From Xylaria sp. FL1777 (Eukaryota > Ascomycota > Sordariomycetes > Xylariales > Xylariaceae): 64,000 nt of DNA. Both the position numbers and the translations under genes were made by a program. Positions within the stretch are counted from its first letter, which is position 1; the number at the start of each line of letters is the position of its first letter. A model generated the notes under the pieces. That model was not told where the DNA came from, did no database searches, and worked only from the letters and a program-made list of their open reading frames with translations. The DNA lies in NCBI GenBank assembly GCA_022578965.1, contig MU400613.1, positions 1 through 64,000 of the forward strand, in the 5' to 3' direction. Positions 1 to 11,165 of the stretch are shown piece by piece.

Positions 1-3000
1 ATTAATATAATAAATAATAAAAAGCTTAAAAATTTAACTTTTAATTTTTATAAATATTTTAAGCTTAATAATTTATAAATTAAGCAAAAATAATACATTT
101 AAACTATTTTTTTAAACATATTTTTATTAAGTAATACTATTTAGCTAAATAATTATAAAGCAAAAAACAAAATAACATTTTTAGTAATATTATAACTAAT
201 AAAAATAAATTATATAACTTTTAATAAAGTTAAAAGCATTTAAAATTATTTAATTTAAATATTAATATTATATAAACTATAGCTAAAAAAAGTTATAATA
301 AAGTTAAAAAAAAAATTTTATTAAATAACTTTATTTATTTATTATTATAACATTAATTAAGTAAACTTTTTAAAAGCTATAATTTAAATATTAGCTAAAT
401 ATAATATATTTTATAGTTTATTAATAATATTTATTAATATATTATTAATATAAAACAAAACATTAGTAAACTTTTTATAATAGTTTTATATAATATTTTA
501 TAAGCTATTAATAATTATTAAAAATATATAATAAACTTGCAATATTATTATTAATAAATTAACTAATTTTATACTAATAATTTAGCTATATATAAAAAAG
601 TTTAATAATAATTTAAATATTAATTAAATAATTAAAAAAGCTATATAGCTATTTTATATAGTAGCTATAATATTAATTAAGTTAAAAATTTATAGCATTT
701 TTAAAATAATAATTTAATTATAAAGTATTTTAGTGTTATATTATAAATATAATATTAGCGCTAAAAATGCTAAAAAATTAAGCATAACGCAAATTTAACT
801 AATAAATTATGCTAAAATATTATTAATATTAATAATTTTAAACTTTAGAACTAATAAATAAAAAATAAACTAAATTATAAAATATAAAAATAATTAATTT
901 AAAGCTAGATTTATAGCTTAAGTAATATAAAACAAATGTTTTAATTATAGCAAAATTAGCTATTATATAAAAAACTGCAAAACAAAAGCTAAATAACTTA
1001 AAAATTTTAAAATAAACTAAAAAAAGCAAATTAGCTAATTTATAACTATTAAAAGTAAGCTTTTTTGTAATAATTTTTTTAGTAGATTTAATAAAGTTTA
1101 AAATAAATATAAAACTTTTAAAAGCAAAACTTTAATTAATAGCTTTAAGCATATTTTTATTACAAATAACGCTAAAAATAAAAACAATATTAATAAAATA
1201 AAGCAATATTTTATTAATTGTTTTAAAAATAATATAATTAATAAAAAACTTGCTAAAATTTTTAATATTACTTAAAATAGCTTTATTTTATTAGTTAAAA
1301 CAAATAAAAGCTAAAAAAACCTTAATAAAAAACAAAAACTAAAAAATAGTTATAATAATTATTATAATTTTTTTTTAGTTAAGCTAACTAATAATTATAA
1401 ATTTACTGTTTTTTAAAACTATAGCTATATTAATTATTATATTTTATAATTTTTAGCATTTAAGCTAACATTATATTAGTTATAAAAATAAAATATAATA
1501 TATAGCATTAATAAAATAAAACCTTAAATAATTAAAAATTATAAAATAATAGCAAATTTTATAATTATTAATAATATATTAAAAGCATAAATATTAATAG
1601 TAAATATAATGTTAAACTATATTTTTTTAAGTAATATAACTATTAAAAAACGGATTTTTTATAAATAAAAAAGCATTTTTATTATTTTAAATAGTTATAA
1701 AGTTATTATATTATTTAAGTTTAAAAAAAGCTTTTTAATATAGTTAATAAAATGTTTATTTATTAGTATAGCTAATAAAAAGTGTTATATTATAACTATT
1801 AAATAGTATAAAAATATTTTAAAAAAACTATAAATTGCTAAATATTAAAACTATTATATAAAAAACTTTTTTAAATTATTTAATTACTTTAAATAAAAAA
1901 CTAATATTATTGCTAAAAGAAAATATTATATTAATATAAGCAATAGTTTATTAGTTAAACTACTACTATAAAAATATAGCTTAATATAAAAAAAAACGCT
2001 ATATAAGTTTATAAAAGTATATAAAAATATTTATATTAAAAAAAATATAAAGCTATAAAGTTTATTAGTATTATTAATTTTAAAAAAAGCGCTAAATATA
2101 ATTATTAAGCTTAATAAAAATAATAAATTAATAATATAGCATTTTTGTTATAATTATTACAAAATTAATAAAAAAATAAAAAAGCAAGCTTATTTATTAT
2201 TTAATATAATAAACTAAATATAATAAGCTATAAAACGTTAATAATATATTTTTGTTAACTTAAAAAATAAATTTTAATATATTATTATATATAAACTATA
2301 TTGTAAAAAAATAACATTTATTATATTATTTAAGCTATATAAATAAATAATAATGCTTTTTAAACTTTATAATACTTTAGTAACATTTTAAGCACTAATA
2401 TAAAAAATAATTAAACTTTTTTATAAATAGTTAACTAATTTATTTAATAATATTTATATTTAAGTTAAAATAAAAAAATAATTATATAAGTACTATTGTT
2501 TACTATTTGCATAATTAGTTAAATATAGCATAATAATTAATATATTAAAAATATTACTTTTTATAAATTTTAATATTTTTTTTAGTTTTAACGTTTTTTG
2601 CAATAATATTAAAGCAAACTTAATAAAAGTTATAACAGTACAAAAGTAGCTTATGTTTAAAACTACTATAAAAATAAAAGCATTTATAAATGCTATAAGT
2701 TATTTTAAGCATTTTATTAAAAATTATTTATTAATTGTTATATTACTAACTATATTAATAAAAAAACTTAAAAACTAAAAAGTAAAATTAAACATAAAAA
2801 CTAAAAACATATAGCAAAAAATCTATAAAGCTATTATTATTATGCTAATTATTTAAACTTTTAATTAAAAGTTTTTATTTATAATAAATATTAACTTAAG
2901 TATATATTATATTAAAGCATGTTTAATATAGCTATATTTTTATAAAATAACTATATTTTTATATTTAGTAGTATATTTTTTAAAAAAGCTTAAAGTATAT

Positions 3001-4870
3001 TAATTATGCTATTTAATATAAAAAAAAAAATTACTAGCTATAATATTAATACTTTAATACTAATAGCATTAAATAAAAAGCAAAAAAGTTATTATTTATA
3101 TAAATTATAAATTTTTTATAATAATAAAAACAAAAATAAAATAACTAGCAAAAATAGTACGTTTTTTAAACGCTATTAAACATTTTAGCATAAAAATTAT
3201 ATATAAAACAAATAAATTAAACGTTTTAATAAACTAGCTATTAAAACTACTAATTATATTAATTTTTTTATTAATAAAAGCTAAAATTAATATAAAGTTA
3301 TTATTAAAAGCTAAAATATAGCTAATAATATTACTATAACATTTTAATATTATAAATTTATAAGCTATTTTTAAAAATCTTTATTTTAAAACTAAATTAT
3401 TATATAATATAAGTTTAAAGTAAATAAAATAGCACTTTATTAAAAAAAATAGCATATTATTTAAGCTAATTAACTATAAACAAGCTTTAAAAGATTTTTT
3501 ATATTTAGTTAATATAGCATTTTAAGCTATAGCGCTTTTAAAAGTGCTTAAAGTACTAAAATTACTATAAAACGTAAAAAACACACATATTAACCTAAGG
3601 CATATTATTATTAAAAGCTTAATTTAAAAGCTAAATAAGCATTTTTAGCACTTAAAAGCTATATTTATTGCTTAATAAATTATTATTAAATATAATTAAT
3701 ATTAGCTAATAAAACTATTATTAAATAAACTTTTAAACTTATAACTTATTATATTATTTTTATTATTTATATATTAAACTATAAACTATATATTTATAGC
3801 TAATTTTAAGCTATTAATATATATTAAATATATTATTATATAAGTTAAAACAAAAATAATGCTTAATATTAATTTTAAAGCAATAAAACTGCTAATTTAA
3901 CAAATTAGCAAAATGTTTAATTTTTTTAAAAAATAAATAAATAATAATATAAGCATATTTATAAACAAAAAAGCAATTAATTAGCATAAATTAAACAATT
4001 TTATTATAAAGTTAATTATACTTAAAAAATCTAAAAATAATAATAAAGTTAAAAAAGCTAATAATAATATTAAGCAAATTATGTTATATAAAAGTTTAAC
4101 TTATTATTATTTTAATTTTTAAATTTTATTAAAAGTAGTTATTTATATATATAATTAAACTTTAAAGCTTAATAGCTATAATAGCTATTTTTTGCTGTTT
4201 AAAACATAGTTATTAAATTAGTAATTAGCTATAAAAATTGCTAACTATATTAAAAATTTAAACAAAAAAAAAAAAATTAAATTTTAGTAATATTTAATAT
4301 AAAACTATAAAGCATTATTAATATATAACTATTTTAATAGTTTAAAAGCATTAAAAAACTAAATTTAAGCTTATTTATAAAAAAAAAAAAGCTTAATTAA
4401 AACTTATAAAACTAGCAATTAAGTTTTATACGTTAAACAATAAACTAATAAATTTAAATTATATTATAATAGCTTATAAGCTATTATAAGTTATTATTAT
4501 AGCAATATATATAAATTATAAAGCTTTAAAAAAATAATATTACTTAGTAAATATAACAACAATAATTTGTTTTTAGTTTATAATAAAAATAGCTATTTAA
4601 TAAAAAGTTTATAATATATTAATAAATATATGCTAAAAAAAAATAAACAAAAATTAAAAGCATTAGTAATATAAATATTAAAAAGCATTTATAAATAGCT
4701 TTATTTTTATAAATAGCTAAAATAGCTATTTAGCAAAAAAAATAATTATAGCTTTTAAGCAGCATAAGCTATAATATATATTATATAATAGTTATTATAC
4801 AAAAACCTAAAAAGCATAAATTAGCTCTACTTAAATTAGTAGTATTTATACATAGTTTTTTAGTACTATA
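1..4870. other. AT-rich, RIP-eroded DNA, no gene recognised
   Basis: Nearly pure A+T with scattered GC, GT and AC steps. All six frames are closed every few codons, and the longest open stretch (minus strand, 838-1,029) is a hydrophobic chance frame. On the plus strand long lysine/isoleucine/asparagine-rich runs resemble an eroded transposon protein, as in the LINE and Gypsy copies further right, but no family motif could be identified. The composition changes abruptly near 4,870-4,915 into the gene island. Confidence 0.75.
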
Positions 4871-5359
4871 CTTAGGAAATGTTTTTTTTCTAATATTTAC
4901 CTTTTTAAGTATAGACCTGACCTTACGTAGTAATTACAAGGTTCTGAGCCAGTATTCAGAAGGCACACCCCCGACAGGTGCACGGACCTTTCCGAAGCAC
5001 TTCGGGACCTGACCCCTTTGTCCCGTCCTCCACCAGGTATTTCGAGCCCCTTAGTTCTCCGAAGCTACCCGGGAGGTAGATCGCCGCAAATCAAGCGCTA
5101 GATGAGCAACAGACCTTTAACATCATATACCATCTTCTACTAGATAGAAGGAGGTATAATGTATGAATCCATCCATTAGTTTAGATATCGTAGAAGCATT
5201 GTTTTGTATCTTTATGCACCTATCGATCCTACCTTAAAAACGCTGGTTTTCGCCGCCGAGTTTTGCTAACCCCTCGAATGCAATACCCCCAAAATAAAAA
5301 TAATCTTATACCATTAGCAGTAAACTGTGTAGCCTATGCTTATATATATTTTATTAATC
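4871..5359. other. GC-balanced flank downstream of the nuclease-like gene
   Basis: Sequence of ordinary composition between the AT-rich boundary and the stop codon of the minus-strand gene, so it would hold its 3' untranslated region and terminator. No open frame, tRNA or repeat was recognised. The GC-rich stretch around 4,960-5,100 may be a relic of an older gene, but nothing in it could be named. Confidence 0.5.
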
Positions 5360-7072
5360 CTAAGTGCCCTCGAAATCTAGATAAGCGCCCTTAAACCAAG
5401 ACCAATATATATTAATAGCCCATCTAGATAGATACCGCAGTGTCCACGCGATCTTATAGATGCCGAGGGCTGTACTTGTCGACCCAAACTCATGCTTGCA
5501 CCATAACAACTAGAGGGAATAGCCAAGTTAACAAGTGGGTTCCCGCAGCGGAGGATGCGACGTGAAAGAAAGGGCCTGGAAGCCCAGCATTGGGACGGAG
5601 GAGACCAAGCCGGAGAGACGTACCTTCTTACCGTTCCCTGCCCGCGTGGACGCGACGAGATACCAATCATGGCCCTGGATGATGATGGCGGGGAGGATGT
5701 CGGGCGGACGGTCGGTCACAGACTCGATCTTCTTCCATTGTGCCGCCAACCAGACCATCAGCTGAACCCTGGCCTGCCCTCAAGGCGTCAGCGCAGTTCA
5801 TCTCAACCAACCGAGATAGAAACGGCTCAATCGGGGCACGTAAGGCTAAGGGGTTCATACCTTCTCGAAGTCATCGTTAGTACGCTTCGTCTCGACCGAT
5901 ATGGCAATCGGCCTATGCAGCAAGGGTGCGTAATCGGTATGGTTTATACTCAGCCCCGGCATGAACTCGCGCCGGGCTTCGATCAGGTCTGCTACGGTCC
6001 TCTCTGGCACAGACCGACCGGGCGCGAGCGCGACGGCAAAGTCTACCTTATGTGCTGGCGCACCGCGGATCTTGAAGTTGGAGACTAAACTGGCCGTCGT
6101 GCACGGCACGACATCCACCACAGGGCGGCCACTGCCGGCCACTTCGAGGCGCCGCGAAGGGCCCATAATGGCCCTGCGGAGCAACGGGTAGTGGACGAGC
6201 ATGTTCCACGAGGCCTCGGGATGCAGGTTCTCGTCGCACTCGCGCGCCTCGTCGAGGATAAAGGCCACGAACTCGGGGTCGAGGTGGCGCTGCTCTTCGC
6301 CTTCGCATTCGTCGGACTGGTCCGCGGCGAAGAGCACGTCGTTCACGTGGCACGCTTCGAAGCCCCGGCGGTGCGTCGGGTCGGCCAGCGCGTATTCGCG
6401 TATCTCGCGGCGTTGGGATTCGGAGAGAAGGCCCTGGCAGAGCGTGGTCGCCTGGCGGATGGGATCGAGGAGCTTCGCGAGGGGCTCTGGGAAGTCGTCG
6501 GAGCCATCGTTGTCCATCATACGGTACTGCATGTCGCCGTTGATGTGCATCTTGGCCATCTGTTTGGTTGGAGAGCTGCGGGTCGAGTAGTTCGACCGGG
6601 CCGGAGAGCTGCCCATTCGACCCCGGTATTGGGGCGGCATTGAAACCGACGAGGTAGATGTGTATGTAGACGTGGATATAGATATGTTGTTGTCCGGCTC
6701 GGACCTTGTTCGCTTGGCCGCGCGGGGAGTGTCTTTTTCCTTTTCTTGTTCTTGTAACATATCGGCATCGGCTTCGTCATTATTGTTGTTGTTGTTGTGG
6801 TCGTCGTCGTTGTGGTCGTCGTCGTTATTGTTGCCATTGTTATTATTGTTGTTGCTGTCTATCACACAATGACGTTTGGGAAGTTGATCATCAACCCGGC
6901 CATCCTTTCTCTTTTTCCTTGGGGTTGTAGACATGGGTGGTGACGCGAGCCCGCGCTTTCGAGAGGCTTTTCGAGTAGTTGCTATGCTATTGCAATGAAC
7001 GCCGCCAGCTTCGATATGACAAAGCCAGTCGGACACAGATTCCCAGCTCATCGAGCTATGGTCTTCAGGCAA
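5360..7072 (-). CDS. PD-(D/E)XK nuclease-like protein, three exons, 503 aa
   Basis: Exons read 7,072-5,861, 5,773-5,624 and 5,509-5,360 (404, 50 and 49 codons, all phase 0). The N-terminal half is low-complexity: a WESVSDWL start motif, a basic PRKKRK cluster (residues 51-56, possible nuclear signal), an Asn/Asp tract (74-98), a Ser/Thr-rich stretch and an SSPTKQ motif. The conserved half has HPEASWNMLVHYPLL (284-298), VDF with Asp344, SINHTDY (375-381), ETK (Glu394, Lys396) and, just after intron 1, QLMVWLAAQW with Gln408. GHDW (438-441) and an LGIYKI...YWSWF tail follow in exons 2 and 3. Order and spacing match the fungal PD-(D/E)XK nuclease-like family, large and uncharacterised in ascomycetes; DNA cleavage is inferred from the fold. 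The start at 7,072 keeps the usual short lead before the WL motif; Met8 is an alternative. The reading frame shows no RIP damage. Confidence 0.85.
5510..5623 (-). other. Intron 2 of the nuclease-like gene (114 bp)
   Basis: Minus-strand donor GTACGT, pyrimidine-rich CTATTCCCTCTAG acceptor, and a TTAAC branch-like box about 18 nt before the acceptor. Removal joins GNGKK to LLWCKHEFGST in phase 0 and supplies the family's C-terminal LGIY and YWxWF motifs. Unspliced, the frame would end at 5,528 with an unrelated tail. A second GT (GTAAGA) lies 8 nt upstream but gives a worse join. Confidence 0.8.
5774..5860 (-). other. Intron 1 of the nuclease-like gene (87 bp)
   Basis: Read on the minus strand, the intron starts GTATGA, has a GCTGAC branch-point-like box at 5,792-5,787 and ends GGGCAG. 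Removal joins ...DFEK to ARVQLMVW in phase 0. This restores the conserved Gln-containing helix right after the ETK motif, as in the family. Read without splicing, the frame stops immediately after the GTA codon. Confidence 0.85.
6779..6853 (-). repeat. In-frame trinucleotide repeat coding Asn/Asp
   Basis: A run of GTT/ATT and GTC triplets on the plus strand reads as AAC/AAT and GAC codons on the minus strand. It makes two Asn blocks separated by D/H-rich blocks (residues 74-98 of the nuclease-like protein). It lies in the variable N-terminal region, far from the catalytic half, and is likely length-variable between strains. Confidence 0.85.
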
Positions 7073-7714
7073 AGTTAATTGTGCAACAGGAATGAACAGG
7101 TCAAAATAAAAAGCAGCAATAAAATACCATTGAGGATGCTGTTGTTTTTAACGAAGGGTAATTATGACTTTGTTTTGAACAAAATATGGTATATGTTAGG
7201 TAGCTTAGCCCACTGTTGTGTTTTAGCTCTACTTCGTATGTAAGATAGTGACATCCATAAGACCCACATTATGCCTACTAACATTAAAAGGCAATAATTT
7301 ACCTACTTAATTTAGCTCTGTTAGTAAAATAACTTTAATTAGCTGCATTTTTCCACTTAGAAAAATGTACTTTAAATTTATTCATTTAATTAGGTGTATA
7401 AATTTAGCTAGATGTTCTTATCTAATAAGGGCGGTCGAAAAGTAAAGAGGTCGTTATGGTTTCTAGTTCTGGGCAGTTCTTTGAGTCCTGGAATGGCCAG
7501 CTTATATAGCGCACTTCGATCAGGAGAGATGCAAACTTGTAAAGATAAGTTTCTTACGAAGAAAACTAACATGTAGGACTCACTGCAATGTCCGAGAACA
7601 TGCTCTGCATAATTTGGTCTTATGGACTGAATACATATCCCACTTATCTCCTCCTCTTACCTTCTCTTCTCTTTCATTTTGCCCCCCCGATGACAACAAC
7701 TAAGCAACAAACAT
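7073..7714 (-). promoter_or_regulatory. Intergenic spacer: 3' end of the large gene and promoter of the nuclease-like gene
   Basis: The 642 bp between the start codon of one minus-strand gene and the stop codon of the other must hold the terminator of the upstream gene and the promoter of the downstream gene. The middle (about 7,205-7,440) is noticeably more AT-rich than either gene. No TATA box, CAAT box or polyadenylation signal stood out enough to call. Confidence 0.5.
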
Positions 7715-10700
7715 TCAAACCAAAATGGCAGCAACATCCGCTAGATCCCGCAGAAGTCGCAACTGCGCCAGGGCCTCGTCATCCCCAGCCCAGACGACCG
7801 CCAGCACGTCTCCGAGGGCGTGAGCGTAGCCAACACCACGAACGTAGTACGCATGACCGAGGTCCAGGACGTAATTCAAGAGAGAACCACGGGTCGATGT
7901 GGAATTCCGGCCGTGGTACTGGCGGAAAGAGAAGTGGCTTAGTGCCGCTTTTTCGATCTCGCCCATGGCCTGTATGAGGGAGTGGAGAAGCTGGGCTTCG
8001 TCTAGGTCTGGGCTAGGGCGACGGGTCTTGCCTTCGTTCTTGTTTTTGTTACTGCTATCACTCCTGTTACTGCTTCCATTCCTTCTTCTCTGTGCTGTCG
8101 AACCTGATGCTAAGTTCGGGGGCGAGCGCCGTGTGTCGGCGCGGTCGGTAGGTGATGCTCTGATGTTTTGCTTTTTGTATCTGGCGGAAGAGGAAGACAA
8201 GGAGGAGGAAGAAGCAGCGAAGCGCAGAAGGGATTGAAACCAGGCATCAGATTGGTCCCCTGTTCCATTTATGTATAGACGGTCGCCGAGCGAGGATGCT
8301 GCCATGAGGGTTTGCCAGCTGGCTTTGAATCGGGCCAAGGCGTCTTGATCGAGGGAGTCGAGGGTGAATCGTTTAGCTGCAGCATCGTAGTTAGAACCAT
8401 CACCATTACTTCCTGCCGCTGTTTCTGCTTCTTCCGCTGACGTATCCGTGTCGTGTGTTTCTTGGCTGCCAGTGCCGTCACCACGATGCCGGTTGGGGGG
8501 ATCTCGAGGTGGATGCTGCTGCTGCAAAGGGGAGTCGGAGAAAAAAGGGGAAAAGGGGAAACACAGCATTGCTCGCAGATCCTCTTGCAACATGTCGATT
8601 GACAACAAGGTTCTCTTATCCTGCTCCCATCGAGGGATGCCCTTCTCCTCATCACCATTAACACCACTGCGTTTTCCTACTTCTTGATATTTCTGCTCTT
8701 TGCTGCCTCGTTGATCTTTGTAACCTTGACACCACTCATTCATTTTCTTATGACTTTTATTGAAGACATTCTTGAGCTGCATTACTTCACCACCTTCTTG
8801 AATTAAGGGCTTTAATTCGTCGACCTGCGTTTTTACAACGCTGTTGTACATCTTCAAGATGGAATTCAGATGGCGTGTGTGTTGGAGGATTAGGAGGTAT
8901 GGATGGGCGTGCATCAGATGTCCGTTGTTGCAATCCCGCATCCCATCGTCTTTCTCATCCCCTAACACACCGCTACAGCTCTGAAGCCAACCCCATCCCC
9001 ACGCCGCCCTCTTTACCACCCTCCCCACCCAGTTCCCCCATATACACCTCGTGCATGATCCCAGCCCGGCCCCGGCATCCCAGAGACATCCCGCGTCGCA
9101 GGTGTAGCGGCGCAGCAGCGGCGCCAGCCGCTCTGTTGCGAGACGCACCTCAGCCGCGACGTCACGGCGCGCTGTGTCCAGCGTTTGCGACGCGTTTATG
9201 AGGCTATGGCGGATACTGCTCAGCTTTGTGTCTATGTCGTGCGCGATGGTAGACAGGGTCGCGTGATCTTGGAACAGTGGGTTCTTGGGGAGAAGTGTAC
9301 CGCTGTGTGCTTGGAGTGTGACGTGTGGGAGGAGGAGGTGGAGGAAGAGGGCTTGTTGTGTTCTTCTTTCCTCTGTCAGTTGCTGTATAGAAAGAGGAGG
9401 GAAAGACTGTGGTTGTGGTTCCAGCGGTATAGTGACAGGGGCGTTGTTCTCTTCTTGTTTCGCTTGTGCTTCTAGCTCCTCGTACAGCTCAACGAATCGC
9501 AGGATCCTCTCTTCTCTGTTATTGAAATAGTCGTCAGTGTAGTAGTCGGTGTGGTCGTCGCCTGTCGTCGTCCACTGTCTGTCCAGCTCACTCACGATCG
9601 ACAGCCCGAGCGTGCTCAGGCCGTCGAGCAAGACGAACGGATCATATCCCTGTTCTCTTTCCCCTTCGCTCTTGTCAGCGGTGTCCATTTTTTTGTCTAG
9701 AAACTGCTCGTACAAGCGGACATGGACAATTGCCTGGCTGGCGAGCGACGAGGTAGGTTCCGGGACGCCACACAATACTGAATAATCAAGCATTTCTGCC
9801 TGCTGCTTTCCGCGAGATTCCCCATCGTAGGCAAGTAGAGTCCAGTTGAGCAGGGTAACTACTATCCGTAACAACGTAGTGAGAAGTGACAGTGGTGTGA
9901 ACTTTAAGACGATGCACCAGGGAAGGATCACCGCCATGAGCGTATGTAGTGACGGCAAGAGGTGCCGGAGGACCATGACGAATATATATACTATCATGGA
10001 CCAGATCAAGCGAGCAGATGCGATTGGAGTTGTAATCATGGTCCTGAGGAGGGTGTGCAGCCGCCAGACAGGTGGAAATGGTTCTTTTGCAGGGCTTGGT
10101 TCGGCTGTAACTTGCTGTGCTGGTGGCGGTAATTCTGCTGTCGGTGTCATCGTTGTTGTTGTTATTGGTGTTGTAATTCTTGGTTGGAGTTGGTGGTGAG
10201 GATGAGATTCAGGGGCGGGATGGGGAAGAAAAAGGGGGGGTTGAGTAGAATATCGGTTAGAAGAGATTTCCTGCATCTCACGCTGTTGATTATGATCAGG
10301 TTGTTGCCGGACTGCTTCCTGTTGATCTATAGTTAGGCCCTGATCTGGTTGTATCTGTGATTGTTGTTGTTTGTGAGGAGGAACATGGTTCGCATGATGA
10401 AATTCTAGAAGACTCTCTAGACTTGGAGGAGGAGTACCATCGCGAGGACTTTGACTTCTTCTTCCCTGCCCAAAGGGGGCTAAGTCGCCTGCAATATTGT
10501 TCTCTATTTTGTCCTCGTCGTCATCGTACTTATCGTAGTCTTCCCAAACCGTCACATTATCGCAAAACGTTATTGATTTGGTTCTGCGCTTTTTCTCTCG
10601 TATGCCACTGATTCCAGCCTGACCAAGATCAACATTGCTAAGGTGATTATCATGAGCACCATGAACAGAGTTATCAATATGATCATGGTCGGTCATAGTG

Positions 10701-11044
10701 CTATCTATCAGCAACGGAGTTCCAGTTGCCAAACAGGAGTTGGATCCTTGTTCCGGTGTGGGTCGCCTGGGCCATGAACGAGATGATGGACTGACCCTCG
10801 CAAGCCGCCTGATGTCATCCGCGCTCATCCTGTTCCTTAGCCGTTTAAGGATTCGATAGGTTTCGGGTATTTCGTTGTCGACGGCAGCACTATTGCCGCT
10901 GACAGCGGTATCGTTCTGTCTTTGGTCATTATTTCGGGCTTCGGGTGATCGGTCTTGGGACCCTTCTCTGTCTTGTCGGGGAGGCAACTGGGGGGGTTCA
11001 GCTTCGCGGCCATGAGGAGAGTTTGATTCCATACTGCCAGGCAT
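7715..11044 (-). CDS. Large hypothetical membrane-anchored protein, 1,109 aa
   Basis: One uninterrupted frame of 1,109 codons ending in TGA at 7,717-7,715; the family was not recognised. Visible from the N-terminus: a charged, Pro/Gln/His-rich, probably disordered region (1-320) with a KKRRTKSITFCDNVTVWEDYD motif (151-171); a hydrophobic block at about 337-405 that could form two or three membrane segments; an acidic helical stretch (500-530); a probable coiled coil with Leu/Ala/Arg heptads (600-645); a Cys/Trp/Gly-rich patch (649-695, CDAGCLWDAG...CTRCIWGNW); a Leu/Lys-rich helical region (715-765); a Ser-rich disordered stretch (850-1,010); and a helical C-terminus (1,015-1,109). Most of the chain after the hydrophobic block is soluble, so an organelle or nuclear-envelope membrane anchor is possible but unproven. 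Met5 is an alternative start. No intron is needed to keep the frame open. Confidence 0.75.
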   Translation of the reverse strand: MPGSMESNSPHGREAEPPQLPPRQDREGSQDRSPEARNNDQRQNDTAVSGNSAAVDNEIPETYRILKRLRNRMSADDIRRLARVSPSSRSWPRRPTPEQGSNSCLATGTPLLIDSTMTDHDHIDNSVHGAHDNHLSNVDLGQAGISGIREKKRRTKSITFCDNVTVWEDYDKYDDDEDKIENNIAGDLAPFGQGRRSQSPRDGTPPPSLESLLEFHHANHVPPHKQQQSQIQPDQGLTIDQQEAVRQQPDHNQQREMQEISSNRYSTQPPLFLPHPAPESHPHHQLQPRITTPITTTTMTPTAELPPPAQQVTAEPSPAKEPFPPVWRLHTLLRTMITTPIASARLIWSMIVYIFVMVLRHLLPSLHTLMAVILPWCIVLKFTPLSLLTTLLRIVVTLLNWTLLAYDGESRGKQQAEMLDYSVLCGVPEPTSSLASQAIVHVRLYEQFLDKKMDTADKSEGEREQGYDPFVLLDGLSTLGLSIVSELDRQWTTTGDDHTDYYTDDYFNNREERILRFVELYEELEAQAKQEENNAPVTIPLEPQPQSFPPLSIQQLTEERRTQQALFLHLLLPHVTLQAHSGTLLPKNPLFQDHATLSTIAHDIDTKLSSIRHSLINASQTLDTARRDVAAEVRLATERLAPLLRRYTCDAGCLWDAGAGLGSCTRCIWGNWVGRVVKRAAWGWGWLQSCSGVLGDEKDDGMRDCNNGHLMHAHPYLLILQHTRHLNSILKMYNSVVKTQVDELKPLIQEGGEVMQLKNVFNKSHKKMNEWCQGYKDQRGSKEQKYQEVGKRSGVNGDEEKGIPRWEQDKRTLLSIDMLQEDLRAMLCFPFSPFFSDSPLQQQHPPRDPPNRHRGDGTGSQETHDTDTSAEEAETAAGSNGDGSNYDAAAKRFTLDSLDQDALARFKASWQTLMAASSLGDRLYINGTGDQSDAWFQSLLRFAASSSSLSSSSARYKKQNIRASPTDRADTRRSPPNLASGSTAQRRRNGSSNRSDSSNKNKNEGKTRRPSPDLDEAQLLHSLIQAMGEIEKAALSHFSFRQYHGRNSTSTRGSLLNYVLDLGHAYYVRGVGYAHALGDVLAVVWAGDDEALAQLRLLRDLADVAAILV

Positions 11045-11165
11045 AGGTCAGATAATCGTGGTGGTTAAGGGAGAAATACACAGAGTAACAAACGGATGAG
11101 CCAATAAGCAAGCAAACGAACAAAAAAAGAAAATAAACAAATAAACAAATAATTTACAAATAAAA
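11045..11165 (-). promoter_or_regulatory. Upstream region of the large hypothetical gene and island boundary
   Basis: Immediately upstream of the start codon lies about 60 bp of mixed sequence, then an A-rich run with AAACAAAT-like short repeats (11,100-11,160) that grades into the eroded DNA. The gene therefore has at most about 120 bp of ordinary upstream sequence before the AT-rich compartment. Its core promoter must lie here or within AT-rich DNA. Confidence 0.45.

Noticed and set aside
4900..5110. Possible tRNA or rRNA fragment in the GC-rich left flank
   Set aside because: No cloverleaf, A/B box pair or rRNA-like conserved block was recognisable.
5377..5670. Minus-strand 97-codon open frame
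   Set aside because: It runs across intron 2 and exon 3 in a different frame; the conserved LGIY/YWxWF block is in the spliced frame.
5555..6643. Plus-strand open frames inside the nuclease-like gene (5,555-6,088; 6,191-6,643; 6,201-6,590)
   Set aside because: They are antisense shadows of the minus-strand exons, which carry the conserved family motifs and splice signals.
7588..10611. Plus-strand and alternative-frame open frames over the large gene
   Set aside because: All are shorter, overlap the 1,109-codon frame and have low-complexity or Arg/Ser-rich content typical of shadows.
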